Shown one piece after another: positions 33,252 to 44,484 of a stretch of 64,000 bases of DNA. Position 1 is the stretch's first letter; each line of letters starts with the position of its first letter. A model generated the notes under the pieces. The model did no database searches and was not told where the DNA came from. It saw nothing but the letters and a program-made list of their open reading frames with translations. A program made the translations under genes and the position numbers. The stretch spans positions 4,340,001 through 4,404,000 of the forward strand of contig CM070503.1 in NCBI GenBank assembly GCA_036346375.1, read 5' to 3'. This DNA comes from Guadua angustifolia. Lineage: Eukaryota > Streptophyta > Magnoliopsida > Poales > Poaceae.

Positions 33252-34608
33252 TGTCCACGTACTTTCTGTTGGGTACCCTCTCCGCGCAAAGCGGCCAGCG
33301 TGGCGTTCGAGGCGGCAGTGGCGAGGACCGCCTGCCGCGCTGGTGCCCGGCCGCGTGGCGGCTTTGGCGGCGGGTGGGCAAGCACGCCCGTCGGCCGGTG
33401 TCGCCCCGCGTGGCGTTCGAGCGGCGGTGGCGAAAGCCTCGCTGCTTGGCGCCCGGCCCACGTGGCGGCTTTGGCGGCGGGTGGCGAAACACGCCCGCCC
33501 GGTCGTGTGTCGGCCGTGGCGTTAAAGCGGCGGTGGCGAGGACGCCTGCTGCCGGTGCCCGGCCGCGTGGCTCCGCGTGGCGGCTTTGCGGCGGCGTGGC
33601 GAAACACCGCCGCCGGCAGTCGATGCGCCCAGCGTGGCGTTGGGCGGCGGTGGCGGCGAGCGCCTGCTGCCGGCGCCCGGCCAGCGTGGTAACTGGCGGC
33701 GGGTAAGCGAAAGCGCGCCGCACGGCAGTGTCGGCCGTGGCGTTCGAGGCGGCGAAGTGGCGAGCGACCTGCTTTCGCCGGCGCTTCAACCCAATGGCGG
33801 CTTTGGCGGCGGGTGGCGAAGCCGCGCCCGCCCGGCAATCTTGACCACGTGGCGTTCGGCGAGCAGTGGCGAGGACGCCTGCTCGCCAGCCCGGCACGCG
33901 TGGCCGCTGGCGGCGGGTGGCGACGCCACGGCCAAAAAGCCGTCTTAAGCCGCGTGGCGTTCAGGCGGCGGTGGTCGAGGCGCCACTGCTGTCGTCCGCC
34001 CGCGAAGGCAAAAGGTGAAACGCAGTGGCCGCCTCGAAGTCTCCTTCCCTATCGTGACTCGCCGAGGCGAACTGTTGTGTCGATTCATCGATTGTGAGAT
34101 TTACGCTACAAACCCATTCCTCGACACTCTCACCTACCCGTCACAAAGGGGTCACATCTGCGGCGGGCCGGCGAAACCATGTCGGCATTTAATGAGGCCG
34201 GAGGAGCGGAGACGACCGCGGAAGGGTAATAAATGTATGAAGATCGACATGATGACCCCTTTTACCTACCCAGTTAGCTTTGGACTATATAAGGGCAATC
34301 GGGTGCATGGGGAAGGGGGGTCGAGAGTTCAGCAGTAGAACCTAAGGAAGAACTTGTAACCTGAAAGCTCTGTACTAGCTTCAAACACTCTATAAAAGAT
34401 CTAGCAGGACGTAAGGCTATTACCTTGGTGGAGGGGGCCTGAACCTGGGTAAAAAACTTTGTGTCATCTTAGTTCATAGGCTCCGGAGTCCTTCGTGTGG
34501 GAGTCATTAGGGTTTTCACTCGCTAGGGTTTGCCAGCCGCGAAGACGCCCTCCTACTGAACCAAACCCGGTCTGTAGACTCGGGCCTGTCCAGCGGAATA
34601 CGCCGACA
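33252..34608 (+). mobile_element. Solo LTR nested in the Copia gag-protease region
   Basis: The block starts TGTCCACGTAC and ends GCCGACA, flanked on both sides by ACCCGG (33246-33251 and 34609-34614). Deleting it joins the Copia frame as SWPRPG-ASVNLW and restores the gag-protease linker, which supports these limits. It has LTR features: a TATATAA promoter box near 34285 and polyadenylation-like sequence after it. Its 1357-base size and the phrase GGGGGCCTGAACCTGGGTAA suggest a Gypsy LTR, but no internal domain is present to confirm the class. Confidence 0.75.
33299..34010. repeat. GC-rich minisatellite, about seven units of ~109 bp
   Basis: The phrase CGTGGCGTT recurs with TGGCG(T) at 33301, 33411, 33517, 33635, 33738, 33850 and 33955, that is every 103-118 bases. 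Between occurrences are similar CGGCGGTGGCGAGGACGCC and GGCTTTGGCGGCGGGTGGC blocks. The array lies wholly within the solo LTR. Long open frames cross it in several frames on both strands, a by-product of the high GC content. Confidence 0.85.
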
Positions 34609-37560
34609 ACCCGGTGCCTCCGTCAACCTATGGACCGGCCAATCCCAGGTCTAGCCACCAAGCAGCCCTAGCGTCCTTGGCGCTGGTCCACCTCGGGCGT
34701 TCCTTGCACCTGGCAGCTTCCAGGGCGCACCACCGTCGTACCAGCCAGCACCATTGTACCAGTTGGCCCCAATCTGGCCGCTGTCATACACACCATCGTC
34801 CAACACGCCATAATGGGATTAGGCCTCACTGATCCAGGCCCTGAATGCGATGTCTGTCCAACAGCCCAGCAACAATTGGTACATGGACTCCGGCGCTTCA
34901 TCACACCTCTCTACCGACGCCGGTAATTTGTCCCATTTATCCAACTCATCCTCTCCTTCTCATGTTGTCGTCGGTGATGGCACTCGTCTACCCATCACCG
35001 ACACTGGCATGAAAACTCTTCCCACCCAACCTCGTCCTCTTAGCCTACACAACGTCCTAGTCTCCCCCAAACTTATTTCAAGTTTAATCTCTGTTCAAAA
35101 ATTCACCACCGACAATCTTTGTTCTGTCGAAATTGAACCTTTCGGTTTTTCCGTTAAGGATCTCCAAACCAGGAATGAGATTCTTTGCTGCAATAGCCAC
35201 GGCGACCTGTACCTGTTCCGGCTACCCTCCCTATCGTGCGCCTTCCACAACACCACCGCCACCATATGGTGCCGTCGCCTTAGTCACCTCGGTCGTCCAA
35301 CTCTGTCCAGCTTAGCCTCGTCGTGTGCTATCCCTTGTAATAAACTTGACACCACTACTTGTCATGCGTGTCAACTTGGGAAACATGTTTGCCTCCCATT
35401 TTTTCCTTCAATCTCTCGCACAACAAGACCTTTTGAAATTATCCATTATGATTTATGGACATCTCCTTTACCTAACATGTCTAGCATTAAGTATTATCTT
35501 GTATGCCTGGATGATCACACACATTACTTGTGGACATCTCCTCTCAAACTCAAATCTGAAACTTTTCAGACTCGACAAAATTTCCATGCCACTAGGGATG
35601 GCAATGGGTACCCGAAACCCGATATCCGATGGGTATTTACTCCATTAGGGTACAAATCTGGTCCAATAATCATACCCATGGGTACCTTAATGGGGGAAAA
35701 CCTTCACCCGTCGGGTATGAGCGAATGCAATGCTAGACGGGTACCCGTTCACCCGTGGGTATGATCCACCCGCTTTTCGCTTGATGAGGTGAGTGTTATC
35801 AAGTTCAACTTGTTCATCATGTATCCATCAAATTTCTACATTTCTCCAACATGATACAAAAGTACATAATCATCAACCATTAATGAGAAACATATCATCA
35901 AGTTGACATGTTAAAAAAATCAAAAAACTTGAATTAGCTACATATTAATGCGGGTACGGGTTACCCGTCGGGTCCCCGTTACCTGCACGGGTATGGGTAC
36001 GGGTAAATTTTGTACCTGCATACGGGTATGGGTATTATAGCGGGTGAATTTTATTAACACGGGTACGGGTACGGATGGTGATACCCGTCGGGTATATACC
36101 CGTTGCCATCCCTACATGCCACCATTCGCACTCACTTCCACACTTCTATTTCCTTCATCTAGTGTGACAATGGTAGGGAATTCAATAACACTGCCGCTCG
36201 CAACTTCTTCCTTGCACACGGCACCCACTTTTGTTTCTCCTGCCCTCACACCTCACAACAAAATGGTAAGGCTGAGCGTATCATCCGCACCACCAACAAT
36301 ATCATTCGCTCTTTGCTATTCCAAGCTGGCCTTCCTCCTTCTTTTTGGGCAGAGGCGTTACACACAGCTACATATATTCCAAACCGACTTCCCACCAAAG
36401 TCCTACCCAACAAAACCTCGCACGAGTCTTTGTTCGCTCTCCACCAGATTACTCACATATGTGTATCTTCAGTTGTCGTTGTTTCCAAACCTCTCCTTCA
36501 CAGCTAGCCACAAACTCGCACCGTGTTCCACTGAGTGCATTTTCCTTGGTTATCCAATCAATCACAAAGGTTACCGCTGCCTCGATATATCCTCAAATCG
36601 TATTATCATCTCCAGGCATGTAATTTTTGATGAATTTGTATTTCCATATGCTACTCATTCGTCTCCGCAGCTATCCTCTTACCAGTTCCTCGATGACTCA
36701 GACGATGGTGCACCAGCCGCACCACATATATGGCTCCCTGCTAGATCAGCACCACTGGTAGGTCCTCTCCTAGACGGCTCCACAAGCGGCCTGCCTGAGC
36801 CACATGGGCACGGGTCGTCCACTGCCTCGCTCGGTGGACACACCGGGCCCATCCGCCCCGACGCCTCGTCCGGCGACCCGCAGGAACATGCGCCGTCTTG
36901 CACTTCCACGACACACGGGAGCTCAACACTAGGACGTGAGCACACCGGGTTGTCCAACAACTCGGTGCTCGGCTCATCTTGCCCTCCGCTTGACACCTCG
37001 GCTCTGCCACCTCGCCCACCAGTCACACAAACGTAGTCCCGCCGAGACGCCCAACCTTTGCCAATCACGCCTTCGCTCCCCATGACTGGCAAAGTCACCT
37101 CTGCTGATTCCTTCCACTTTCTAGTGGAATGTGGTCCTCCAACAACGAACCAACACCTAATGCAAACCCGCGACAAGGAGGGCATTCGGGTTCCTCGAAA
37201 TCCCCTATCTTTTCAGGCATCAACAGCGGACTCCCTCTCTCCACTGCCAAAGACGTACTGCGGCGCCCTCTATGATCCCCAATGGCGTGCGGCTATGGTT
37301 GAAGAATTCAACGCTCTCGCAACAAATCAGACTTCTCGTCCCTCCTCCCAACGTGAACATCGTCGCCGGTAAATGGGCCCCGCCACAAGCTCAACTCTGA
37401 CAACTCCTTGATCTACACGTCGTTCGTGAGCGCGTGGCACTTGGAGATGTCCGTGTCCTTCATGTTCCAACCTCCCTTTAGTATGCGGATATCTTCACCA
37501 AGGGGCTGCTGACTGCCGTCTTCACTGATTTTCAGAATAGTCTCACCGTCCGCTCCTCTC
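34609..37560 (+). pseudogene. Copia pol remnant (protease, integrase, RT start, RNase H end)
   Basis: The protease motif WYMDSGASSHLS is encoded near 34877-34912. The pre-integrase zinc region (WCRRLSHLGRPT ... CHACQLGKH) follows at about 35266-35385 and the integrase core starts YYLVCLDDHTHYLW near 35490. The core is split by the hAT MITE and resumes with KAERIIRTTNNIIRSLL near 36265 (in a different frame from the ORF that crosses the MITE). The RT N terminus (KTYCGALYDPQWRAAMVEEF) is at about 37249. Sequence then jumps to the RNase H terminus (ERVALGDVRVLHVPTSLQ) near 37420, so the catalytic RT is missing. Stops and frameshifts confirm inactivity. Confidence 0.88.
35593..36114. mobile_element. 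hAT MITE inside Copia integrase
   Basis: It begins TAGGGATGGCAATGGGTACCC and ends GGGTATATACCCGTTGCCATCCCTA, so about 20 terminal bases are inverted. A perfect 8-base duplication, CATGCCAC, lies at 35585-35592 and 36115-36122. The interior is full of GGGTACCCG words. The same family occurs at 55804-56321. Confidence 0.93.
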
Positions 37561-37581
37561 CCGGTTGATACTGCGGGGGGT

Positions 37582-37797
37582 TGTTAGCATATATTTGTAC
37601 AAATCATATATTTTTAATATTAATAGCTAGCTGCCTCATTTAGCTCCTAGTCAATCTGCCTTATTTAGCTCCTAGATTAGCTCTTAGTCAAATCTCTGTA
37701 ATTAGCTGCCAAAATCTGTACACCTTGTATTCTATTTATGCCAAGAGAATCAATGAGAATTGTATAGTGGAATTTTCCCAATCACTTCATTCTTTGC
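37582..37797 (+). mobile_element. Copia 3' LTR with internal deletion
   Basis: It starts TGTTAGCATATATTTG directly after the purine tract and ends CACTTCATTCTTTGC. Compared with the 377-378-base 5' LTRs it lacks about 160 bases between two TTTTTAATATTA-type words, as expected of a deletion between short direct repeats. This leaves the TATTCTATTTATGCCAA-type 3' part intact. Confidence 0.85.
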
Positions 37798-37802
37798 CTT
37801 AT

Positions 37803-38439
37803 AGTTTTGCTTTACAGGGAAGAGAAGACTAAAGAAGTCCTTGGATTATTTTGGGGATTTCCCTCGGTGACGAACAAATTTTGTAACATTGTTTTTATGC
37901 CTATAAAATCGGTGGATTTAATCATATGTCTTATTTTATTTGGTGCAATTAAATAAAAATGAGTTTTCTCCCAATGGTGTTAAAAAAAATATGGCGCGTT
38001 TGTTTTCTTTTAAAAAAAATATACTTAGCTCGCGGCGTGATGTCTTGTAGCTCGGTCCCTCCCGGTTCACCGAATCGTCACGCATTTCCGTAAAACAAAA
38101 ACAAAAGCCAATGAAATGCTGCGTCCATCACTCAGCCAGAGACCTCGAGCTCTGATCAAAAAAAAAAAGAGAGACCTCGAGCTCTACGCTCCTAGCGATA
38201 ACAAAAATGCTTAAAATACAACTCCGCACGCAAAGATACGATCCACTGACAAGTGGCCCCATTATTTTATGTCCCCACCGATCAGTCGATGATGCAGCAA
38301 CGCAGGGAAGCCTCGGGGTGCGCGGAGCCGAGGCTCGGGGAGTCATATCCGGAGCGGGTGACGCATACAATGGCGTGTCCCGATCGGACGGCTGGCAACG
38401 CAACCGCGGCGGATATATACCTCGCCTCTGCCCCGTCCC
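37803..38439 (+). promoter_or_regulatory. Upstream region of the aminopeptidase gene
   Basis: The sequence passes from AT-rich to GC-rich towards the ATG at 38440. A short direct repeat, GAGACCTCGAGCTCT, occurs at about 38140 and 38171. A TATATA word at 38412 is only 28 bases from the ATG, too close to be a convincing TATA box. No firm promoter call is made. Confidence 0.35.
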
Positions 38440-41400
38440 ATGGCCTCCGCCGCATCCACCTCCGCCGTCTTCGCGTCCCGCCTGCTCCGCCGCTCTTCGC
38501 CGCGCCTGCTGCGCCGCCTCTCGTGCTCGCCCGTGGTCCTGTCCGCTCGCCCGTCGTCGTCGTCGTTCGGCATCGACCGCCTCCGCCGGCCGCTCGGGCA
38601 CAGCGCTCGGATGGGACACACCGCCGCCGCCGCCGCTGCGGCCCCCGCGCTCGGTCTCACCAAGGCCAACGTCGTCGAGCCGCCTCAGGTGTGTGTTTGT
38701 GCCTGTCTGTGTGCGTGAGCGAGTTGGTTTGTTGTCGATTCGTCTGGTGGTACTCCCTGTGGAATAGGAAAGTTGCTACCTTTGGTTGACTTGATCAGGA
38801 CTTGCTGTTGACACACAGAAGAATTGCTAGATCGAGATCAAATTAGTGTTCCATACGCAAAATTGCATCTCTGTTTAGATTCGCCGATTTGCTTCGTGCG
38901 AAGTCGCTGCTTTTACTGCAGTGAGCTCAACCTGTGCTCTCCTCTTTTTTCTTGTAGGTTACTTTTGCCGCTAAAGACGTCGAATTCTCCGATTGGAAGG
39001 GAGATATACTCGCCGTTGCGGTCACAGAGAAGGATCTGTCCAAAGGCTCGGACTCCAAATTCGAGAATGCTTTGTTGAAGAAGCTGGACGATCAGCTCGG
39101 CGGTCTCCTGTCGGAGGCTTCCGCGGAGGAGGATTTCACCGGGAAAGCTGGGCAATCGGTGGTCCTCCGTCTCCCGGGGCAGGGTTTCAAGAGGGTGGGT
39201 CTGATTGGCCTTGGCCAGAACACCCCGTCCACCACCGCAGCTTGCCGGGGCATCGGTGAATCTGTGGCATCAGTTGCCAAATCTGCTCAAGCTAGTAGCG
39301 CTGCTATCGTTCTTGCCTCCCCCAGTGGGATCCAGGAAGAGTTCAAGCTGAACGCTGCTGCAGCAATTGCTTCTGGTATTGTGATGCTCCTGCACATGTT
39401 TTTCTGATAGGATGGTTATGGCGTGCATTGACTTGATGCTGGATCGTCTGTCCATTTGAATTGCAGGAACTGTGCTTGGATTGTATGAGGACATCAGATA
39501 CAAGTCTGAGTCGAAGAAGGTGCATCTTAAACAAGTAGATCTTATTGGATTGGGTTCCGGTCCAGAGGTTGACCAGAAACTTAAGTATGCCAATGATCTT
39601 TCCTCAGGCGTGATATTTGGGAAAGAGCTTGTAAACTCACCTGCAAATGTCCTTACCCCTGGTAAGCAGGTCTTTTAGTGAAACAGTGAATGTTGTTCAT
39701 AGATTTCATTACGATGTTTATTTTATCTCAATCCTCACTCGTTGTCCTTTCAGCTGTGCTTGCGGAGGAGGCATCAAAGATTGCTTCTACATACAGTGAT
39801 GTATTCACTGCCACAATATTAGATGTGGAGAAATGCAAAGAGTTAAAGATGGGCTCCTACTTGGGTGTTGCTGCAGCTTCTGCAAATCCTCCTCACTTTA
39901 TCCACTTGTGCTACAAACCCCCTGGTGGGAATGCCACGAGAAAGCTGGCTATTGTTGGGAAGGGTCTAACTTTTGACAGGTTTGTACTACTTTCTGCATA
40001 TTTGATGGATTATTACATTGACAGGCATGATTGAAAATAGACATGTCATCTTCTATATGCATTGTTATGTTGGTAGAATTTTTTGTGAAGATGTTAATAA
40101 CTGTTAGTTCTTACACTAGATTCACCAATTTTGTCTGCAGTGGTGGCTACAACATTAAGACTGGACCAGGCTGCAGTATTGAGCTGATGAAGTTTGACAT
40201 GGGAGGCTCTGCAGCGGTATTTGGGGCAGCAAAAGCTTTGGGCCAAATCAAGCCTTCTGGAGTAGAGGTACTTTAGTTTTCAATTACTTGTATGAATAAT
40301 CTCTATTTTTTAGCTTATTTGCTAATGATTTCCCTTCACACAGGTTCATTTTATTGTCGCTGCCTGTGAAAATATGATTAGCGGCACAGGCATGAGACCT
40401 GGTGACATTGTGACTGCTTCTAATGGGAAGACGATTGAAGTATGTTTCTAGTAATAGTGTGATGCTTATCTTGGTTGTTGGTAATATTGTCTAAGCAGGT
40501 TCTAGATATACTGTTCTTATTATCCAGTTTGTCCACTGGATTGTGTTAGACAATGTATTCATTTGTAAATATGATTCTTCAGGTAAATAACACTGATGCA
40601 GAGGGAAGGCTTACACTTGCTGACGCTTTGGTCTATGCTTGTAATCAAGGTGTTGACAAGGTAATGAAATATTTCTACAGAATGACTAGCAATCGGACGT
40701 CCGGTGCGAGATTTTTTATCGGACGTCTGCAATATTTTTTGATAACGCGTGCAACAATTGTAATCACTGTGTGCAACAAAAATGCACAATGATAGTAGAA
40801 ATATCGATCCGTATCGGCGCAACATTTTTTGATAATGTGTGCAACAATTGTAATCACCGTGTGCAACAAAAACGCATGATGATAGTAGGCATGCCGATAA
40901 AAAAATGTTGCATACGGTGATTACAATTGTTGCATGCGTTATCAAAAAATATTGCACCGACACGTTCAAGAAAATGTCTCGCATCGGACGTCCGATTGCT
41001 AGTGCTTCCCTTTTTTCTATAGATGCCATGATTGGTTCATATAATTGCCATTTGGTTTCTTTGATGGTTGCTATGTAAATTTTTTTTATGCAAGAATCTG
41101 TATTGGACATTGCTGATGTAGTTGTAATCCTATACTTATCCCTTGTTCTAGGATGGAGGGATGCTAATTTGTTTGCTAGTCCCTATTTAGAGAAACATGA
41201 TTTATCTAATTCCATTATTCCATTTGGACAAAAAAAATTGCACAACAATGAAGATGAACCATATTTTGTGCTAAATGATTTATATAGTCGATGCACTTGT
41301 CATCTCTAGTGGAAGATAATTGGGGATAAGAAATTAAAATACAGTAGTGCTGTTCGTGGTTATGTAAAATATGGTTTTCACTTTAATTGTCTATTTTCTG

Positions 41401-44400
41401 ACTTTTTATACACTTGCAGTCTTTTGGACCATGTTGTAGCGACCTGCATAACTAACCCAGGGTAACGACAGTAACATTGTCATTACACTGAAATAATTAC
41501 ACAAATCTTGGCATACTAGCTAATCAAAACATCGAGCGCACTTGATATTTTATCAATTAATACACCGTATTCAAAGTATTGCAACAAAACAATAATTAGA
41601 GATTGAATGTAAATATATTACAAACCAAGCTACGCAGGCCTATATGTCCAGTGGATTCTAGGCTGTCCCACCTAGACTCAAATATACCGCCACAACATTC
41701 GTGCATCTCCGTGACTTATATTCCGACTACCATACCCAATGTGGCATAACACCTTCATAGGATAACTCTACCTATGACTTCAAATATACCCAAGTGTAAT
41801 TGTTTGACCACAACATTAGAGGACTGCATCGCCGTGACTCATCATACATACATACCCAGATTTGTGCACTAGTTATCTACTCATACCCAATGTGAAGATC
41901 ATAACACCTTCATAGGATAATCTTTTTTGATCGATTTCACCCACTATGGGTAATACTGGAAATATGGCTTATTGCCCAAGTATAATTGTTTGACTTTATA
42001 TTATATCCTATGTAGAGGACTCTGCTGGCTATTCCCTTCCTATCGGCGCCCTCTACTCATCATACATAGAAATACGCTATTGCCATTTTCTCCAATCAAT
42101 AGTTCCCAACATTGCATCAACCTTTCATCTACATACCATTTCAACAATTCAACTCCATACCATTTTACCAACCACAACCAATTTAGAGTTTCATTTCCAA
42201 AAATAGTTTTCCCCCATGAATCGATGATACCACATATATCTGAAAACATTTAAAAGCGGTTTAATAAATATGATCAAAGGAAGCTTGCCTAAATTAAGAT
42301 GGATATACTTGGCTTCACTCGGAGTTGGAAAGTAGCCTTTTGCTGGATTCAATTCAGATCCTGAAATCATAGAGTATTAAATCTATGGCAATTAATTTAA
42401 ATGTCATTTATGGCGTCCAACTATTCCCAATAGTTGCAATCTTATTTATATGAAGGGTGTTAATTTTTTATTTTTAGTTGTTCGTACATTTGCAAGTTTT
42501 ATATAGCTGTTTATTTAGCTAATTGCTATTATTTAGCATCTTTTTGATTTTTAGACGAACAACTAGATAACTAGCTACACTAACTGCGGTTCACGACAAC
42601 CAAAAATATTTTTCCTTTTTCCCTCTCTTTTCTTTTCTCCTCTTCTCACATTTTTCTTTTCTCTTCTCTCTTTCTTTTCCTTTTTTTTTTTTCTTTCCTC
42701 ACTTTTTTTCTCTATTCGGCCGAAGCACCTCCGCCTAGCTCTTCTTTCTCCCCTTCTTTATCTTTCTTTTTCCACCCTCTTCTCTTCGTCCGATGCCGCG
42801 CCGACCTCAATCAGCCCTCCCTCGCCTGGCTGTGGGCTCGCCAACCTTTGTCCGAACCTGAGCTCCCCCGGGACTCGAACAGGCTCTGTTGGATCTCTTG
42901 CTCCTCTACTGTTTCGCCATTTTGATTTTTGGTTTGCTAGCTCTTGAGGTAAGCAATGGCTAAATGTTCAAAGGTAAGACGGTCTATGATGATATAAGAG
43001 GGGTGTGCCCTAGGTTTGGGAGGCCAGGTGATGACACTGGCAACACCCGTGCTCCGGTGATGGTGCAGTGGTGGCCAGGACGCTCCTCACGGACCCCTAG
43101 GGTTTCTCCCCTACTGACACCCCACTGGTTCTTCCCGATCTATTTGATACTACATTCTAGCACTACCATTCAACTTGTGCACCTGCTGGATTTTGGGTTC
43201 TGTTCTGGTTTGGCGGTGCTGACGAGGGCAGTGAAGCTGGTGGCTTTTCTTCCGGCATTCTCCCTGCTCCTGGTTTCGGCTGGGATGGAGGATGCTGGCT
43301 GTGCTTGGCCTTGCTCTCTGCTCTCGGTTGGAAAATGCTAGGGGAGATGCACTGGTTGCTTGGTTGCTGTCGGCTGGCTCTCTCTTCTTGGCTTTGGTTT
43401 TGGTAAAAGGGGAGACGAATGTGCTGTGGCCTGGCTGTCTCGGTTTGGAATAGGCAATGGGGAGATGAACCTACTGTGACCTTGGTCTTATCCTTTTCAC
43501 TGTGCTCACTATTATCATTCTACCCTGGGTTGGCTAACAAGAGGGCATATTAGTCATTCTCATTTCTCAATGCTTATGCGTAAACATGGTTTTCAGCTTC
43601 ATTGTTCATTATATATTTGATTTGTTGATTAATGACTTCATTAGTTTAGTTTGAATTTCAGGTTCGTTACATATATCTTGCAACTTTGCAAGCATCTTGC
43701 TTTATCTACTGACTTATCTGTGATTGCCACATGCAGATTATTGATCTGGCAACACTAACCGGTGCCTGTGTTGTTGCACTTGGGCCTAGCATTGCTGGTA
43801 AGCTTAACCAAATACTACCTCATCTGCACTCTTCTCCTCTCACTATAATTTTTAGTCCTTCCAAGATGGAATAGTGGGTTCTTTTGCTGTTTTTCATACT
43901 AAAAGAAATATTTTCTATAGGGATTTTCACACCAAGCGATGAACTAGCCAAGGAAGTCACCGCGGCATCTGAGGTATCAGGAGAGAAGTTCTGGAGAATG
44001 CCACTAGAAGAAAGCTATTGGGAGTCAATGAAGTCCGGTGTTGCTGATATGGTCAACACCGGCGGTCGGCAGGGTGGTGCTATCACTGCTGCACTATTCC
44101 TGAGACAGGTATGGTATCTCTTCGTTATGCTTAGTTGCTTACTTTCATTTGGCTCCTGGGATAAAGTTTGAGCAGCATTGTACTCTATAGATACGCATCT
44201 TTCCTTATTCCAGATTGCTTCAGCCGCCACTTGGCCATGAATGATCAGATGTTCATCGAAACAACAAGTCACATTCTTAGTTCTAGGTTCTCACCACTCT
44301 TATTAAGACTGGATTTTCTCCAGCATTCTAATGGCGCTCATGCTTCTCCTTGCAGTTTGTGGATGAGAAGGTTCAGTGGATGCACATCGACATGGCTGGG

Positions 44401-44484
44401 CCAGTGTGGAACGACAAGAAGCGGGCGGCCACCGGATTTGGCGTCTCCACCTTGGTGGAGTGGGTTCTCAAGAACTCGTCTTGA
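38440..44484 (+). CDS. LAP: Leucine aminopeptidase, chloroplastic (M17)
   Basis: This M17 aminopeptidase removes N-terminal residues from peptides and would work as a hexamer with two metal ions per subunit. Ten exons join in frame to 588 residues: 38440-38688, 38958-39375, 39467-39661, 39754-39979, 40141-40267, 40344-40439, 40583-40660, 43737-43797, 43921-44108 and 44356-44484. The first exon encodes a Ser/Arg/Ala-rich, acid-poor leader (MASAASTSAVFASRLLRRSS) that looks like a plastid transit peptide. Family motifs are complete: GKGLTFDSGGYNIK with catalytic Lys, the metal-binding FDMGGSAAV, and the signature NTDAEGRL (about residues 440-447). The C terminus ends GVSTLVEWVLKNSS. Intron 7 is 3.1 kb because of insertions; all other introns are short. 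Confidence 0.95.
40685..41003. mobile_element. Palindromic MITE in LAP intron 7
   Basis: The ends are ACTAGCAATCGGACGTCCG and its exact complement CGGACGTCCGATTGCTAGT, 19 bases. Inside, a block with GTGCAACAATTGTAATCAC occurs twice in direct orientation (near 40750 and 40838) and once inverted (near 40918). Much of the element can therefore fold on itself. No flanking duplication was identified, so the superfamily stays open. Confidence 0.82.
41435..43671. mobile_element. Probable solo LTR in LAP intron 7
   Basis: The segment starts TGTAGCGACCTGC and ends CAGGTTCGTTACA, so the termini TGTAGCGACC and, reversed, TGTAACGAACC are inverted in LTR fashion with TG and CA ends. Flanking pentamers are CATGT (41430-41434) and TATAT (43672-43676), which match at only 3 of 5 bases. 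It includes a polypyrimidine run and GC-rich sequence that is foreign to the intron. No coding domain was seen. A composite of several insertions is the main alternative. Confidence 0.5.
42606..42800. repeat. Polypyrimidine tract
   Basis: About 170 bases consist almost only of T and C on the plus strand (CCCTCTCTTTTCTTTTCTCC and similar). It lies inside the presumed solo LTR of LAP intron 7. Confidence 0.8.

Larger units (their letters stand above)
32020..37797 (+). mobile_element. Copia LTR retrotransposon, defective, with nested insertions
   Basis: The order is 5' LTR 32020-32397, decayed primer site (TGATATAAG), gag, protease, integrase, start of reverse transcriptase, RNase H end, purine tract (CTGCGGGGGG) and 3' LTR 37582-37797. 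The 5-base flanks are CTTAC (32015-32019) and CTTAT (37798-37802), a probable target duplication with one change. Two later insertions split it: a solo LTR at 33252-34608 and a hAT MITE at 35593-36114. Most of the reverse transcriptase and RNase H is deleted at about 37375-37400. The element lies downstream of the formin gene in the same orientation. Confidence 0.9.

Noticed and set aside
33299..34010. Regularly spaced repeats resembling a CRISPR array
   Set aside because: Units of about 109 bases are similar along their whole length, with no unique spacers, and the context is a plant retroelement LTR.
33040..34097. Long overlapping open frames in several frames on both strands
   Set aside because: They arise from the GC-rich minisatellite within the solo LTR, which lacks stop codons by composition. 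The products are low-complexity Arg/Ala/Gly-rich and match no domain.
38410..38420. TATATA word as the LAP TATA box
   Set aside because: It is only 28 bases from the ATG, which would leave essentially no 5' UTR.
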